Notes under the pieces: generated by a model | What the model saw: the letters and a program-made list of their open reading frames with translations, nothing else | Told to the model about the DNA's origin: nothing | Databases searched by the model: none | Origin: Sphingobacteriaceae bacterium | GTDB taxonomy: Bacteria > Bacteroidota > Bacteroidia > UBA7662 | NCBI GenBank assembly: GCA_030682795.1 | Contig: JAUXNJ010000016.1 | Coordinates: forward strand, 1 to 47,274 | Reading direction: 5' to 3' | DNA length: 47,274 nt | Shown: one piece after another, positions 8,086 through 16,306 of the stretch | Position numbering within the stretch: the stretch's first letter is position 1 | Layout of the letters: each line of letters opens with the position of its first letter | Program-made: the position numbers and the translations under genes

Positions 8086-8880
8086 ATGATGATAGCTGGC
8101 TACTTTGCTGCCGCCCTTATTGGGCTTTCACTCGGACTCATTGGCGGCGGAGGCTCCATCCTCACCGTACCCGTTCTAGTATATTTGTTCGGTATCGACG
8201 CGGTTACAGCCACAGCCTATTCCTTGTTTGTAGTGGGTGCTACCAGCTTGGTGGGCGCTTTCCCCAAATACAAAGACGGGCTGGTAGACCTCAAAACCGC
8301 GCTTATTTTTGGCGCACCGTCGATTTTGGCAGTATATTTTACCCGCGCTTATCTTGTTCCCTTTATACCCGATCAGGTACTTAGCATTGGCGATTTTGAC
8401 TTGAGCAAGCGGCTTTTACTCATGGGACTCTTTGCCCTGTTGATGGTTTTTGCTTCCATCAGCATGATTCGCAATAAAAAACCCGTGGTGCAGGCCACGA
8501 GTGGCGAGCAAGGTTTTAAATACGGCCTGATATTAATAGAAGGTGCTGTTGTAGGCGTGCTTACCGGATTGGTGGGCGCTGGCGGCGGCTTCCTCATTAT
8601 TCCCGCCTTAGTGCTGTTCACAGGCTTGCCTATGAAAAAAGCAGTAGGCACCTCCCTGCTCATCATCGCTGCTAAATCGCTCATCGGCTTCACGGGTGAT
8701 CTTGGGCATTTGCAACCCGACTGGCAATTGCTCCTTATCGTTACTGGCATTGCCATCATCGGCATTCTCCTTGGCAACCGCCTCGCACGACAAATCGATG
8801 GCGACAAGCTCAAAAAAGGCTTTGGCTGGTTTGTGCTGGTGATGGGTATTTATATCCTTATCAAGGAGAGCTTATTATAG
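8086..8880 (+). CDS. TauE/SafE family permease (sulfite exporter-like)
   Basis: A 264-residue membrane protein with the two-repeat architecture of the TauE/SafE family: glycine-rich GLIGGGGSIL in the first helix pair and the matching GLVGAGGGFLIIPAL in the second half, with about eight hydrophobic segments. Members export sulfite or organosulfonates or otherwise carry small anions; the substrate here is unknown. No sulfur-metabolism gene lies next to it. It converges on mfd with 28 bases between stops and no obvious terminator in that gap. Confidence 0.88.
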   Translation: MMIAGYFAAALIGLSLGLIGGGGSILTVPVLVYLFGIDAVTATAYSLFVVGATSLVGAFPKYKDGLVDLKTALIFGAPSILAVYFTRAYLVPFIPDQVLSIGDFDLSKRLLLMGLFALLMVFASISMIRNKKPVVQATSGEQGFKYGLILIEGAVVGVLTGLVGAGGGFLIIPALVLFTGLPMKKAVGTSLLIIAAKSLIGFTGDLGHLQPDWQLLLIVTGIAIIGILLGNRLARQIDGDKLKKGFGWFVLVMGIYILIKESLL

Positions 8881-8908
8881 GCTGTTTAGATTGTCAAAAG
8901 AAGAACTT

Positions 8909-11900
8909 TTAGAGCTCTTGCAAACGCACACGGGCGGCTTCCGCTGACCTAATGTCCGCAAATTCGATCATCACCGTGGCTTTTACCTGCTTGAGCACAG
9001 CCCGCTTGGGGTGCTGCTGCACATACTCGAGGATGCGGCCAAAGGTCTCGCTTTGGTAGAAACGCTCGTTGTTGCCGGCCACAAAATAGCACTTCATCTG
9101 TCCCTTCTTCAACATCACCTTTTCCATGCCGAGGCGTTTGGCCTCCCAACGCAGTTGGATAAGGGTAAATAGGGTTTCGGCTTCGTGGGGAATGGGACCA
9201 AAGCGGTCGACCAATTCGGTGCGGAAGCGCTCCAAGCCTTCGGGTGTTTCGGTATTGTCGAGTTGCATGTACAAGCTCAAGCGCTCGCTGGTGCTGCGCA
9301 CATAGCTGTCGGGTAATAAAGCGGCCAAATCGGTGTCGAGTTGCACATCGCGCACAAAGTCGGGCTGCTCGTCGGCATCAAAAAGACCCGAAAACTGGCT
9401 GTCTTTGAGCTCGCGGATGGCTTCATCGAGTATTTTCTGGTACATATCAAAGCCAATTTCGGTGATAAAACCGCTTTGCTCGGCCCCGAGCATATTACCT
9501 GCACCCCGAATGTCGAGGTCGCGCATCGCAATTTGAAAACCGCTGCCCAAGTCGCTGTACTCTTCCAGCGCCTTGAGTCGCTTGCGGGCCTCGTTGGTGA
9601 GGATGCTGAGCGGCGGCGTAACGAGGTAACAAAAGGCCTTGGTGTTAGACCGGCCCACTCGACCCCGCATCTGGTGCAAATCGCTCAAGCCAAAATTCTG
9701 GGCTTGGTTAATAATGATGGTGTTGGCATTGGGAATGTCGAGTCCCGATTCGATGATGTTGGTGGCTACCAGCACGTCGTAACGCCCGTCGATGAAATCG
9801 AGGAGGATGTCTTCGAGCTCGTCGCCTTCCATTTGGCCATGACCTACGCAGATGCTCACCCGCGGGCACAGCTTCCGAATCATGGTGGCCACTTCTTGGA
9901 TGTTGCCCACGCGGTTGTGCACAAAAAATACCTGTCCGCCGCGGTCTACCTCAAAATTGATGGCATCCTGGATTTTTTCTTCATCCAACACCATCAACTC
10001 GGTATGCACGGGCTGGCGGTTGGGCGGCGGCGTACTAATTACACTCAAATCGCGCGCGCCCATCAACGAAAACTGCAGGGTGCGAGGAATCGGAGTGGCC
10101 GTGAGCGTTAGCGTATCTACATTTACCCGCAGCTGGCGCAGCTTTTCTTTGACACCAACGCCAAATTTCTGCTCTTCATCTATTACTAAAAGCCCAATGT
10201 CTTTAAACTTCACCTGCTTGCCCACAATTTTATGGGTTCCAATGAGGATATCGATTTTGCCTTGCTCCAACCGCTCGAGCACGTCTTTTTGCTCCTTGGC
10301 AGAGCGAAACCGGTTGAGGTAATCGACCGTCACCGGGAATTCAGCCAAGCGTTTGCTGAAAGTTTTGTAATGCTGTAGCGCCAAAATGGTAGTAGGCACC
10401 AAAACCGCCACTTGTTTACCATCTGTAGCGGCCTTGAAGGCAGCACGAATGGCGATTTCGGTCTTGCCAAAACCTACATCGCCGCATACCAGCCGGTCCA
10501 TGGGATAGCTTTTTTGCATATCGGCCTTGGTGGCTTCAGTGGCTTTGTACTGGTCGGGCGTGTCTTCGTACATGAAGCTGGCCTCGAGTTCGTTCTGGAG
10601 GTAGCTGTCGGGGGTAAAGGCAAAACCCGGCGTGGCCTTGCGCTTGGCGTACAGGGCAATGAGGTCCTTGGCAATGTCTTTAACCTGACTTTTGGTTTTG
10701 CTTTTGAGCTTCTCCCAAACGTCGCTACCGAGCTTGTTGATACGCGGCGGAATGCCTTCTTTGCCGCTGTATTTGGCTATTTTATGGAGCGAATTGATGC
10801 CCACGTACAACAAATCGCCGTCGCGGTAACTGATGCGCACCGCCTCTTGCTGTTGCCCGTTCACGTCGAGTTTCTCCATCCCATCAAACACCCCCACACC
10901 GTGATCGATGTGCACCACATGGTCACCGGGCCTTAAATCGCGAATTTCTTTGAGGGTGATGGCCGAGCCTTTGCCTTTGTATTCGCGCAGCCGGTATTTG
11001 TGGTAACGCTCAAAAATCTGGTGGTCGGTGTATACGCTGAGCTGCAATTGGCGGTCTACAAAACCTTCATGCAAACTCGTGTAAATGGGGTAAAACAGCA
11101 ATCCCGCCTTCAAATCCTCAAAAATGTGGTACAGTCGTTCGATTTGCTTGGGGGTTTCGCTGAACAGCAGGTTGCGGTAACCGGCCTTTTCATTGGCCTG
11201 CATGCCCGCAATGAGCATGTCGAAATTTTTGCGCACCGAAGGCTGGGGTGCGGCCTCCCAGGCAATTTTTACGACTTTACCGGGCAGGGCATCGGTGCCC
11301 CAGCTTACTAGGCGTTTGTCGAGCAGCTGCGCGCGGAAACTGTCGCCAGTTTCAAAGGCCTCGCCGGGGGTGAGCTCCTCGAGACCTTCGGCTGCTTTCC
11401 AATGCTCCACGGCCTTTTCAAAGCTGTTGTTGATGCGGTCGGCCACCAATTGCACATCGCGCACCCACACCACAATGTCGGCAGGCACAAAATCGAGCAT
11501 GCTCTGCCGGCTTTCTTTGAGGAGATGGGTTTGTACGTTGGGTATAAGACTAAGGTGGTGGATGGTTTTTACGCTGAGCTGGCTCTCGGGGTCGAAGGTG
11601 CGGATGCTTTCTACCTCGTCGCCAAATAGCTCGATGCGGTAAGGCAAGTCGTGGGCGAAGCTAAAAACGTCGATGATGCCGCCGCGGATGCTGAATTGGC
11701 CAGGCTCGTACACAAAATCTTCGCGCTCAAAGCCGTATTCGACCAACATCTCGGTTAAAAAATCGAGCTTGAGCACGTCTTTTACCCGTATGTCAATGGT
11801 GTTTTTGGTGATGGTAAATTTGTTGACCACCTTTTCGGCCAAGGCTTCGGGGTAAGTAACAATGAGCTCTCCCCTGCTTTTGGCGTGGTTGAGCTGGTTG

Positions 11901-12280
11901 AGCACCTCGGCGCGTTGCAGCACATTGCCGCTGTCGAGGCCCTCGGGGTCGTAATATTTGCGGTAGCTGGCCGGAAAAAAGAGAATGTCTTTGTCGGGCA
12001 GCAAATTGCTTAAATCGTTGTAAAAATAGGCTGCTTCCTCTCGCTCGTTAAACACCAGCAGCAAATGACCGTGGTCATGTTGCCAGCAGGCCGCTGCCAA
12101 AACCGCAGGCAACGAGCCGCTCAAGCCACTGAGCATTACGCGGCTGCGTTCGGGCTTGATGCTTTCGCGCAGTTGCTGGTGCAGGGGATGGGCGGCATAC
12201 AGTTGCAAAAGCTGTCCTACCGAGGTCTCCGGCCTTTCGGCGGGTTGTTGTGCGGGTGCTAAGGGCTGCAGACCGGTCAT
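8909..12280 (-). CDS. mfd: Transcription-repair coupling factor Mfd
   Basis: A 1123-residue protein that releases RNA polymerase stalled at DNA damage and recruits the UvrAB excision machinery. The order of parts is standard: UvrB-homology region at the N-terminus, a CarD-like RNA polymerase interaction domain around GDHVVHIDHGVGVF, a superfamily 2 translocase with Walker A GDVGFGKTEIA and DEEQ box, the RecG-like motor domain 2 with LDIPNANT and QMRGRVGRS, and a C-terminal TRCF domain. Length is normal. Its ATG overlaps the stop of the upstream TlpA-like gene (TAATG), so translation is probably coupled. Confidence 0.97.
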   Translation of the reverse strand: MTGLQPLAPAQQPAERPETSVGQLLQLYAAHPLHQQLRESIKPERSRVMLSGLSGSLPAVLAAACWQHDHGHLLLVFNEREEAAYFYNDLSNLLPDKDILFFPASYRKYYDPEGLDSGNVLQRAEVLNQLNHAKSRGELIVTYPEALAEKVVNKFTITKNTIDIRVKDVLKLDFLTEMLVEYGFEREDFVYEPGQFSIRGGIIDVFSFAHDLPYRIELFGDEVESIRTFDPESQLSVKTIHHLSLIPNVQTHLLKESRQSMLDFVPADIVVWVRDVQLVADRINNSFEKAVEHWKAAEGLEELTPGEAFETGDSFRAQLLDKRLVSWGTDALPGKVVKIAWEAAPQPSVRKNFDMLIAGMQANEKAGYRNLLFSETPKQIERLYHIFEDLKAGLLFYPIYTSLHEGFVDRQLQLSVYTDHQIFERYHKYRLREYKGKGSAITLKEIRDLRPGDHVVHIDHGVGVFDGMEKLDVNGQQQEAVRISYRDGDLLYVGINSLHKIAKYSGKEGIPPRINKLGSDVWEKLKSKTKSQVKDIAKDLIALYAKRKATPGFAFTPDSYLQNELEASFMYEDTPDQYKATEATKADMQKSYPMDRLVCGDVGFGKTEIAIRAAFKAATDGKQVAVLVPTTILALQHYKTFSKRLAEFPVTVDYLNRFRSAKEQKDVLERLEQGKIDILIGTHKIVGKQVKFKDIGLLVIDEEQKFGVGVKEKLRQLRVNVDTLTLTATPIPRTLQFSLMGARDLSVISTPPPNRQPVHTELMVLDEEKIQDAINFEVDRGGQVFFVHNRVGNIQEVATMIRKLCPRVSICVGHGQMEGDELEDILLDFIDGRYDVLVATNIIESGLDIPNANTIIINQAQNFGLSDLHQMRGRVGRSNTKAFCYLVTPPLSILTNEARKRLKALEEYSDLGSGFQIAMRDLDIRGAGNMLGAEQSGFITEIGFDMYQKILDEAIRELKDSQFSGLFDADEQPDFVRDVQLDTDLAALLPDSYVRSTSERLSLYMQLDNTETPEGLERFRTELVDRFGPIPHEAETLFTLIQLRWEAKRLGMEKVMLKKGQMKCYFVAGNNERFYQSETFGRILEYVQQHPKRAVLKQVKATVMIEFADIRSAEAARVRLQEL

Positions 12281-13527
12281 TATTCGGCGAGCAGACTTTC
12301 GATTGTGGCGGTGAACTCGGCTACGTAGGCATTGTAGGCAGCGCCGGTGGCTGGACCGTCAAAGCCCGTATGCACTTTGCGCACGCGACCCGTCTTATCG
12401 AGAATAAGCGTAGTTGGGAAAGCCACCAATTTGCTCATCACCGGCAAAGCAGCCATCACATCTTCGTTTTCGGGCTTACCTGCTAACACCATGGCGTACT
12501 CGGCACCAAAACGCTGCTGCAAGCGGCGCAGGTTATCGAAGGCTTTTTCAGGCATTTTGGTGCGCTCAAAGCCCATGCCGATCACTTCAAAGCCACGGTC
12601 GCGGTTCTTTTTATGAAAATCGGCCAAGAAGGCGGTCTCGTCTAAGCAATTTGGACACCAAGTGCCCAGCACCTGCAACACTACCACTTTGCCGGCGTAG
12701 GCTGGCGATTGCGGACCAATTTCTTGGCCATCTGGCGTTGGAAAACTGAAAGTCACCACCTCATCGCGGTTGCGTAGACTGGTTAAGCTATTGGGATCGG
12801 GCAGGGCAAAGCCGGGGTTGCGTACCGACTTAAAAGTGCGGATGCGGCTGAAGCCTGCGTACAAATCGCCCGTAATGCTGCCATCTTCATTCAAATTCGC
12901 CTTCACCAAATATGCGCCTGAGCCATCAAAGCCACTCAAGTAGAGGCTGTCGCCATCCAAAATGCCCGTGAGGTAGCGGTAGTCGCCATAAGGAGTGCGG
13001 AAAGTGCCGCTGATTTCGTTGCCGCGCTGACTAAACACGCCCAAGGCGGGGGTGGTATCGCCAGTCGGCTTGTACAAAGTGGTTTGCCATTCGCCCGAAA
13101 TATCCTCGGGAAGGCGGGTTACCTGGGCAGCAAATTTGTACTTGCCTCCACGGGTAGCTATAAAATCTAAGGTGCTCTCTTCGTCGTATTTCACGCGGAT
13201 GAGGCGGCCATGCAAACTATCTCCCAAAGAAGTAATGCCAGCAATGAGGGTGCTTTCGAATACGGGGAAACGGGCAATTAAACTGTCTCCTATCACTTCT
13301 ACCTCGCTGGTTTCAATGAGCTGGTCGCCATCTTGTAGTACCAAGCTAAAGGTGCTGTCGGTGAGCCGGGTGAGGCTAAACAAAAAGGGCAGTTCGCCGC
13401 CTTCGGTAGTGAGGGCGCCGCGCCAGTCGCCTTCTTGCAGGCGGTATTTTCCTTCGATGTTGATGCCCCATTTGCAGGCGCTAAACACAAAAAGGCCCAT
13501 CAGGAGGCCGAGCAGTTTTACTTTCAT
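12280..13527 (-). CDS. TlpA-like thioredoxin-fold lipoprotein
   Basis: A 415-residue protein with a lipoprotein signal (lipid-attachable C18 in FVFSAC), a beta-rich middle region (about 25-235) of unknown role, and a C-terminal thioredoxin-fold domain with active-site W290-C291-PN-C294. Proteins of this kind in Bacteroidota are attached to a membrane facing the periplasm and reduce disulfides or serve cytochrome c or redox maintenance. The N-terminal half has repeated strand-turn segments (for example DGDSLYLSGFDGSG) resembling the DUF4369-type extension of other TlpA-like lipoproteins, but this is uncertain. It heads a two-gene unit with mfd and has a -7 box 4 bases before its ATG. Confidence 0.85.
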   Translation of the reverse strand: MKVKLLGLLMGLFVFSACKWGINIEGKYRLQEGDWRGALTTEGGELPFLFSLTRLTDSTFSLVLQDGDQLIETSEVEVIGDSLIARFPVFESTLIAGITSLGDSLHGRLIRVKYDEESTLDFIATRGGKYKFAAQVTRLPEDISGEWQTTLYKPTGDTTPALGVFSQRGNEISGTFRTPYGDYRYLTGILDGDSLYLSGFDGSGAYLVKANLNEDGSITGDLYAGFSRIRTFKSVRNPGFALPDPNSLTSLRNRDEVVTFSFPTPDGQEIGPQSPAYAGKVVVLQVLGTWCPNCLDETAFLADFHKKNRDRGFEVIGMGFERTKMPEKAFDNLRRLQQRFGAEYAMVLAGKPENEDVMAALPVMSKLVAFPTTLILDKTGRVRKVHTGFDGPATGAAYNAYVAEFTATIESLLAE

Positions 13528-13531
13528 TTTA

Positions 13532-13539
13532 CAAAGTTA
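13532..13539 (-). promoter_or_regulatory. -7 promoter element of the tlpA-like gene
   Basis: On the minus strand TAACTTTG matches TAnnTTTG and is separated from the ATG (13525-13527) by only TAAA. This predicts transcription starting at the start codon. No good -33 TTTG is visible at 17-23 bases upstream. Confidence 0.55.
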
Positions 13540-13684
13540 GTGAAGCTTTTGGATTGGCATCTCGTTTGGAACAAATCGGGGGGAAAATGGTTCGTTGGTG
13601 GCACCGGTCGCTGCCCTTCGATAAACTCTGGAACCGCAACGTCGAAGCGCAGGTATGCTCTAATTATTTTGAAAGCCAGGCAGA

Positions 13685-13990
13685 CTAACCAAACACCAAA
13701 CTGACCTTTTTCCCTAGTCCAAATTCAAAAATTCTATATAAGGTCGAAAGCTGGATGTCACATTTCCCGTTCTCCAATCTTGAAATGTAACTTTTTTTGG
13801 TTCCTACTTTTTCGGCGAGCTGCTCTTGTGTCAAGTTGGCTTCTTTGCGAGCCGCCTTTAAAACCTCGCTGATCACAAAGTATTGGGCCTTTTCTTCAAA
13901 ATCATCTCGACTTTCAGTGCCAACTTTCCCGTACTTAAGCTCCAATAACTCATCAAAGCTTTTCGCATTTTTGATATGCTCCATGTTCAT
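13685..13990 (-). CDS. higA: HigA-like XRE-family antitoxin
   Basis: A 101-residue DNA-binding protein with a helix-turn-helix of the XRE type at about residues 45-95 (NLTQEQLAEKVGTKKSYISRLENGK). The N-terminal about 40 residues are acidic and probably bind the toxin. It overlaps the upstream toxin gene by 4 bases (ATGA). The toxin-first order and the XRE antitoxin are typical of HigBA systems, in which HigA represses the operon and neutralises HigB. Confidence 0.88.
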   Translation of the reverse strand: MNMEHIKNAKSFDELLELKYGKVGTESRDDFEEKAQYFVISEVLKAARKEANLTQEQLAEKVGTKKSYISRLENGKCDIQLSTLYRIFEFGLGKKVSLVFG

Positions 13991-14337
13991 GATTTTTTGT
14001 TTTTAGCAGCGAAATGCGCTTGTTTCAGTTTTAACGCCAATTCAATTTCTTGCTTCGGCGTTTTTTGTGATTTCTTTTGAAAGCCATTAAATAAGATCAC
14101 CAGATTCCCCTGATCAAAGCAGCAAAATATCCGGTAGATATTGCTCCCTTGCTCAATTCGTATTTCATATAGCCCATCTGTTCCTGTCATGTGCTCTAGG
14201 AATTTTTTGGGTACATTTTGAACAGTTCGAATAATCGTAAAGACATAGTCTATTTTCTCCTGCACTTTATCGCTTTGCTTCAAATAGAAGTCCATAAAGT
14301 AATGCTCGTAGAAAATGATGTGTCTATGAGAATTCAT
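13987..14337 (-). CDS. higB: HigB/RelE-superfamily toxin (Gp49-like)
   Basis: A 116-residue protein of the RelE/HigB superfamily, Gp49-like (DUF891) branch. The recognisable core is YEIRIEQGSNIYRIFCCFDQGNLVILFNGF-like sequence around residues 58-87, containing the R-x-YRIF strand of RelE folds and the hydrophobic L-x-NGFxKKSQKTP segment where basic residues serve mRNA binding. HigB toxins cut mRNA on the ribosome. The gene precedes and overlaps its antitoxin gene. A promoter with both boxes is seen directly upstream, with the -7 box 4 bases before the ATG. Confidence 0.88.
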   Translation of the reverse strand: MNSHRHIIFYEHYFMDFYLKQSDKVQEKIDYVFTIIRTVQNVPKKFLEHMTGTDGLYEIRIEQGSNIYRIFCCFDQGNLVILFNGFQKKSQKTPKQEIELALKLKQAHFAAKNKKS

Positions 14338-14341
14338 CCTA

Positions 14342-14373
14342 CAAAGTTAACTTAAAAGTTATCAAAATGCAAA
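14342..14373 (-). promoter_or_regulatory. Promoter of higBA (-33 and -7 boxes)
   Basis: On the minus strand TTTG (14373-14370), a 20-base spacer and TAACTTTG (14349-14342) match the Bacteroidota promoter TTTG-N17-23-TAnnTTTG. The -7 box is followed by TAGG and the higB ATG, so the mRNA should be leaderless or nearly so. Confidence 0.7.
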
Positions 14374-14443
14374 TGCTAGCCAATCTATTTTGGCGCTGCG
14401 CAGAGGCATCCTCGCCAGCAACTAAACTATCTGAAAAGGAAGC

Positions 14444-14526
14444 GCAGCGACCGCTCTGATGTCTGAAAAGCGAAGCGGTCTGTAAATCGCGCGTCGACTG
14501 CTGCTATCACAGCGCTCAGCGACCGC
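14444..14526. repeat. GC-rich intergenic repeats around CAGCGACCGC
   Basis: CAGCGACCGC occurs at about 14445-14454 and again at 14517-14526, and GACCGCT (14449-14455) is inverted as AGCGGTC (14474-14480), giving a 7-bp stem with an 18-base loop. The segment lies between divergent higB and thiL and is more GC-rich than its flanks. Its function is unknown; it could be a regulatory region or decayed sequence. Confidence 0.4.
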
Positions 14527-14565
14527 AGTTCACAGAAGGTCGATGTTTCCATGCTATCATTTGGC

Positions 14566-14573
14566 TATCTTTG
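14566..14573 (+). promoter_or_regulatory. -7 promoter element of thiL
   Basis: TATCTTTG matches TAnnTTTG and is separated from the ATG at 14578 by CGCC. It supports 14578 rather than the upstream in-frame ATG at 14551 as the true start and predicts a leaderless or near-leaderless mRNA. A TTTC at 14546-14549 is a weak -33 candidate. Confidence 0.55.
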
Positions 14574-14577
14574 CGCC

Positions 14578-15627
14578 ATGACCGAAAATTTGTTCAGCGA
14601 CAACCTCAAGCTCACCCCCATCAGTGACATTGGCGAGCAGGGACTCATCAATTTGTTGACACAAAACATCCGTTTTCACCAGCAAAGCACCCTCCTCGGC
14701 GCCGGCGACGATGCCGCCCTCATCCAACTCCCCGAAGGCGAGCAACTCGTGGTAAGCACCGACAGCGTGGTGGAAGGCGTGCATTTCGACATCAGCTATA
14801 CCCCGCTCAAGCACCTCGGCTACAAATCGGTGGTGCTGGCCATCAGCGACATCCTCGCCATGAACGCCACGCCGCGCCAATTGGTGGTGGCCCTCGCCAT
14901 CTCTGCCAAATATACTGTGGAAGCCATGGAAGAGCTGTACCGCGGCATTTTAGCGGCTTGCGAACAATATGAAGTGGATTTGGTTGGTGGCGATGTAACG
15001 GCTTCGTCGGCAGGACTCATGATCAACCTCACCGCCCTCGGCAGTGCCCCAGCCGCCAAGCTAGTAAAACGCAGCGGCGCCCAAGTGGGCGATTTGGTGT
15101 GTGTAAGCGGCGACCTCGGCGGTGCCTTCATGGGCCTCAATTTGTTGGAAAGAGAAAAGCGTATTTTCAGGGAAAGCCCCGAAATTCAGCCCGACTTTGG
15201 CGATAACGACTACCTCTTGCAGCGCCAACTGCGGCCGGAAGCGCGCAAAGACCTGCTCGATATTTTCACCAACCTCAACCTGCAACCCACCTCCATGATT
15301 GATGTGAGCGACGGCCTCGGCAAAGACCTCGAGCGCCTGTGCCAAGCCTCGGGCGTAGGTGCTAAATTGTATGAAGACAAGCTGCCACTCGATCCCAAGA
15401 CCCTTTCGCTGGCCCTAGAGTTCAGCATCGACCCGACCCTGTGCGTGCTCAGCGGTGGCGAAGACTTTGAGCTCTTATTTACCGTGCCACAGACTGCCTT
15501 CGACAAGGTGAAAAGTCACCCCGACATCTCCATCGTAGGTCACATCACCGACGCCTCCGAAGGCCTTTACCTCATCTCCAAAACTGGTACCGCCATGGAG
15601 TTGAAAGACCGGATGTATGTGCAATAG
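14578..15627 (+). CDS. thiL: Thiamine-monophosphate kinase
   Basis: A 349-residue ThiL of the PurM/AIR-synthase-like ATP-binding fold, which phosphorylates thiamine monophosphate to thiamine diphosphate, the last step of de novo synthesis. Recognisable are GAGDDAA (41-47), the STDSVVEGVHF strand (60-70) that binds magnesium and substrate, VGGDVTAS in the middle, and SVGHI-like and SGGEDFELLF sequences near the C-terminus. Length is normal. The ATG at 14578 is preferred because it follows a promoter box; the alternative at 14551 adds nine unrelated residues. No other thiamine biosynthesis gene is adjacent, though thiN lies 19 kb away. Confidence 0.93.
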   Translation: MTENLFSDNLKLTPISDIGEQGLINLLTQNIRFHQQSTLLGAGDDAALIQLPEGEQLVVSTDSVVEGVHFDISYTPLKHLGYKSVVLAISDILAMNATPRQLVVALAISAKYTVEAMEELYRGILAACEQYEVDLVGGDVTASSAGLMINLTALGSAPAAKLVKRSGAQVGDLVCVSGDLGGAFMGLNLLEREKRIFRESPEIQPDFGDNDYLLQRQLRPEARKDLLDIFTNLNLQPTSMIDVSDGLGKDLERLCQASGVGAKLYEDKLPLDPKTLSLALEFSIDPTLCVLSGGEDFELLFTVPQTAFDKVKSHPDISIVGHITDASEGLYLISKTGTAMELKDRMYVQ

Positions 15628-15792
15628 GGAGCACGTCCCAAAAGGCATGGGCTTTTACTTGTAAATAAGGCTTTCAATCATGTAATAAGCTCGGTTTTCA
15701 CCCAGCTCATCTTGCCATCACTGTTGGCAATCTTCCCGGTGCATGTCATCTGCTAAACCGAATTTGGTGCTAACTTTATAAAAATTTGTTGC

Positions 15793-16272
15793 ATGGGTTC
15801 CGAGCTAATCATTTACAACACCGCAGCTGGCAAGACCAGCGTGGCTTTGTATGCCCGAGATGGCGACGTATGGATGAACCAAGGCCAACTTGCCGAACTT
15901 TTTGACGCCTCTATCCCTAACATCAGTATGCACATATCAAACATACTAAAAGAGAAAGAGTTAAATAAAAATTCAGTTTTAAAGAATTACTTAACAACTA
16001 CAGCTGATGGCAAGCAATATGAAGTAACTTTTTATTCATTGGTCATGATTTTGGCCATGGCGTTCATCGCGGCTGGTGCTTATCTTCAACCCCTGTTCAA
16101 GTCCAACCGAACCTTCAGTAAAGTGTATTTCAAGGTTAAGCCCAAACAGAGCAATTTAGAGCGTTTTACAACGCAACCCATGGCAATGCTCGATAATAGC
16201 AATGACGTCAAAAGCAGGAAGTTTCACAAAAAACCTGTGTTCGACTTTTTGAAGCCAGCATGGCAAGCTTGA
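15793..16272 (+). pseudogene. RhuM-family protein fragment (degenerate)
   Basis: The first about 90 codons resemble the start of RhuM (virulence protein) family proteins: WMNQGQLAELFDASIPNISMHISNILKEKEL and the YEVTFYSLVMILA segment where intact relatives continue with YNLDMI and the RxxxGxxFRxW region. After about residue 92 the sequence (AMAFIAAGAYLQPLFKSNRTF and on) no longer resembles the family and looks like read-through of non-coding DNA. Intact RhuM proteins are over 300 residues. I therefore read it as a truncated remnant, with the boundary near 16065. RhuM proteins are often next to Fic or toxin-antitoxin genes, and a Fic gene follows by 34 bases. Confidence 0.65.
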
Positions 16273-16306
16273 CCCAAAACTAAAACTTACAGCTTTGTAA
16301 AACACC

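Noticed and set aside
9341..10111. 256-residue open frame on the plus strand
   Set aside because: Antisense to mfd motor domains, with no recognisable features.
14551..14577. Upstream in-frame ATG of thiL
   Set aside because: The nine added residues do not resemble ThiL and the promoter box falls inside them.
15628..15792. Possible terminator around AAAGGCATGGGCTTTTA behind thiL
   Set aside because: The stem has an internal mismatch and is very short, so it is not convincing.
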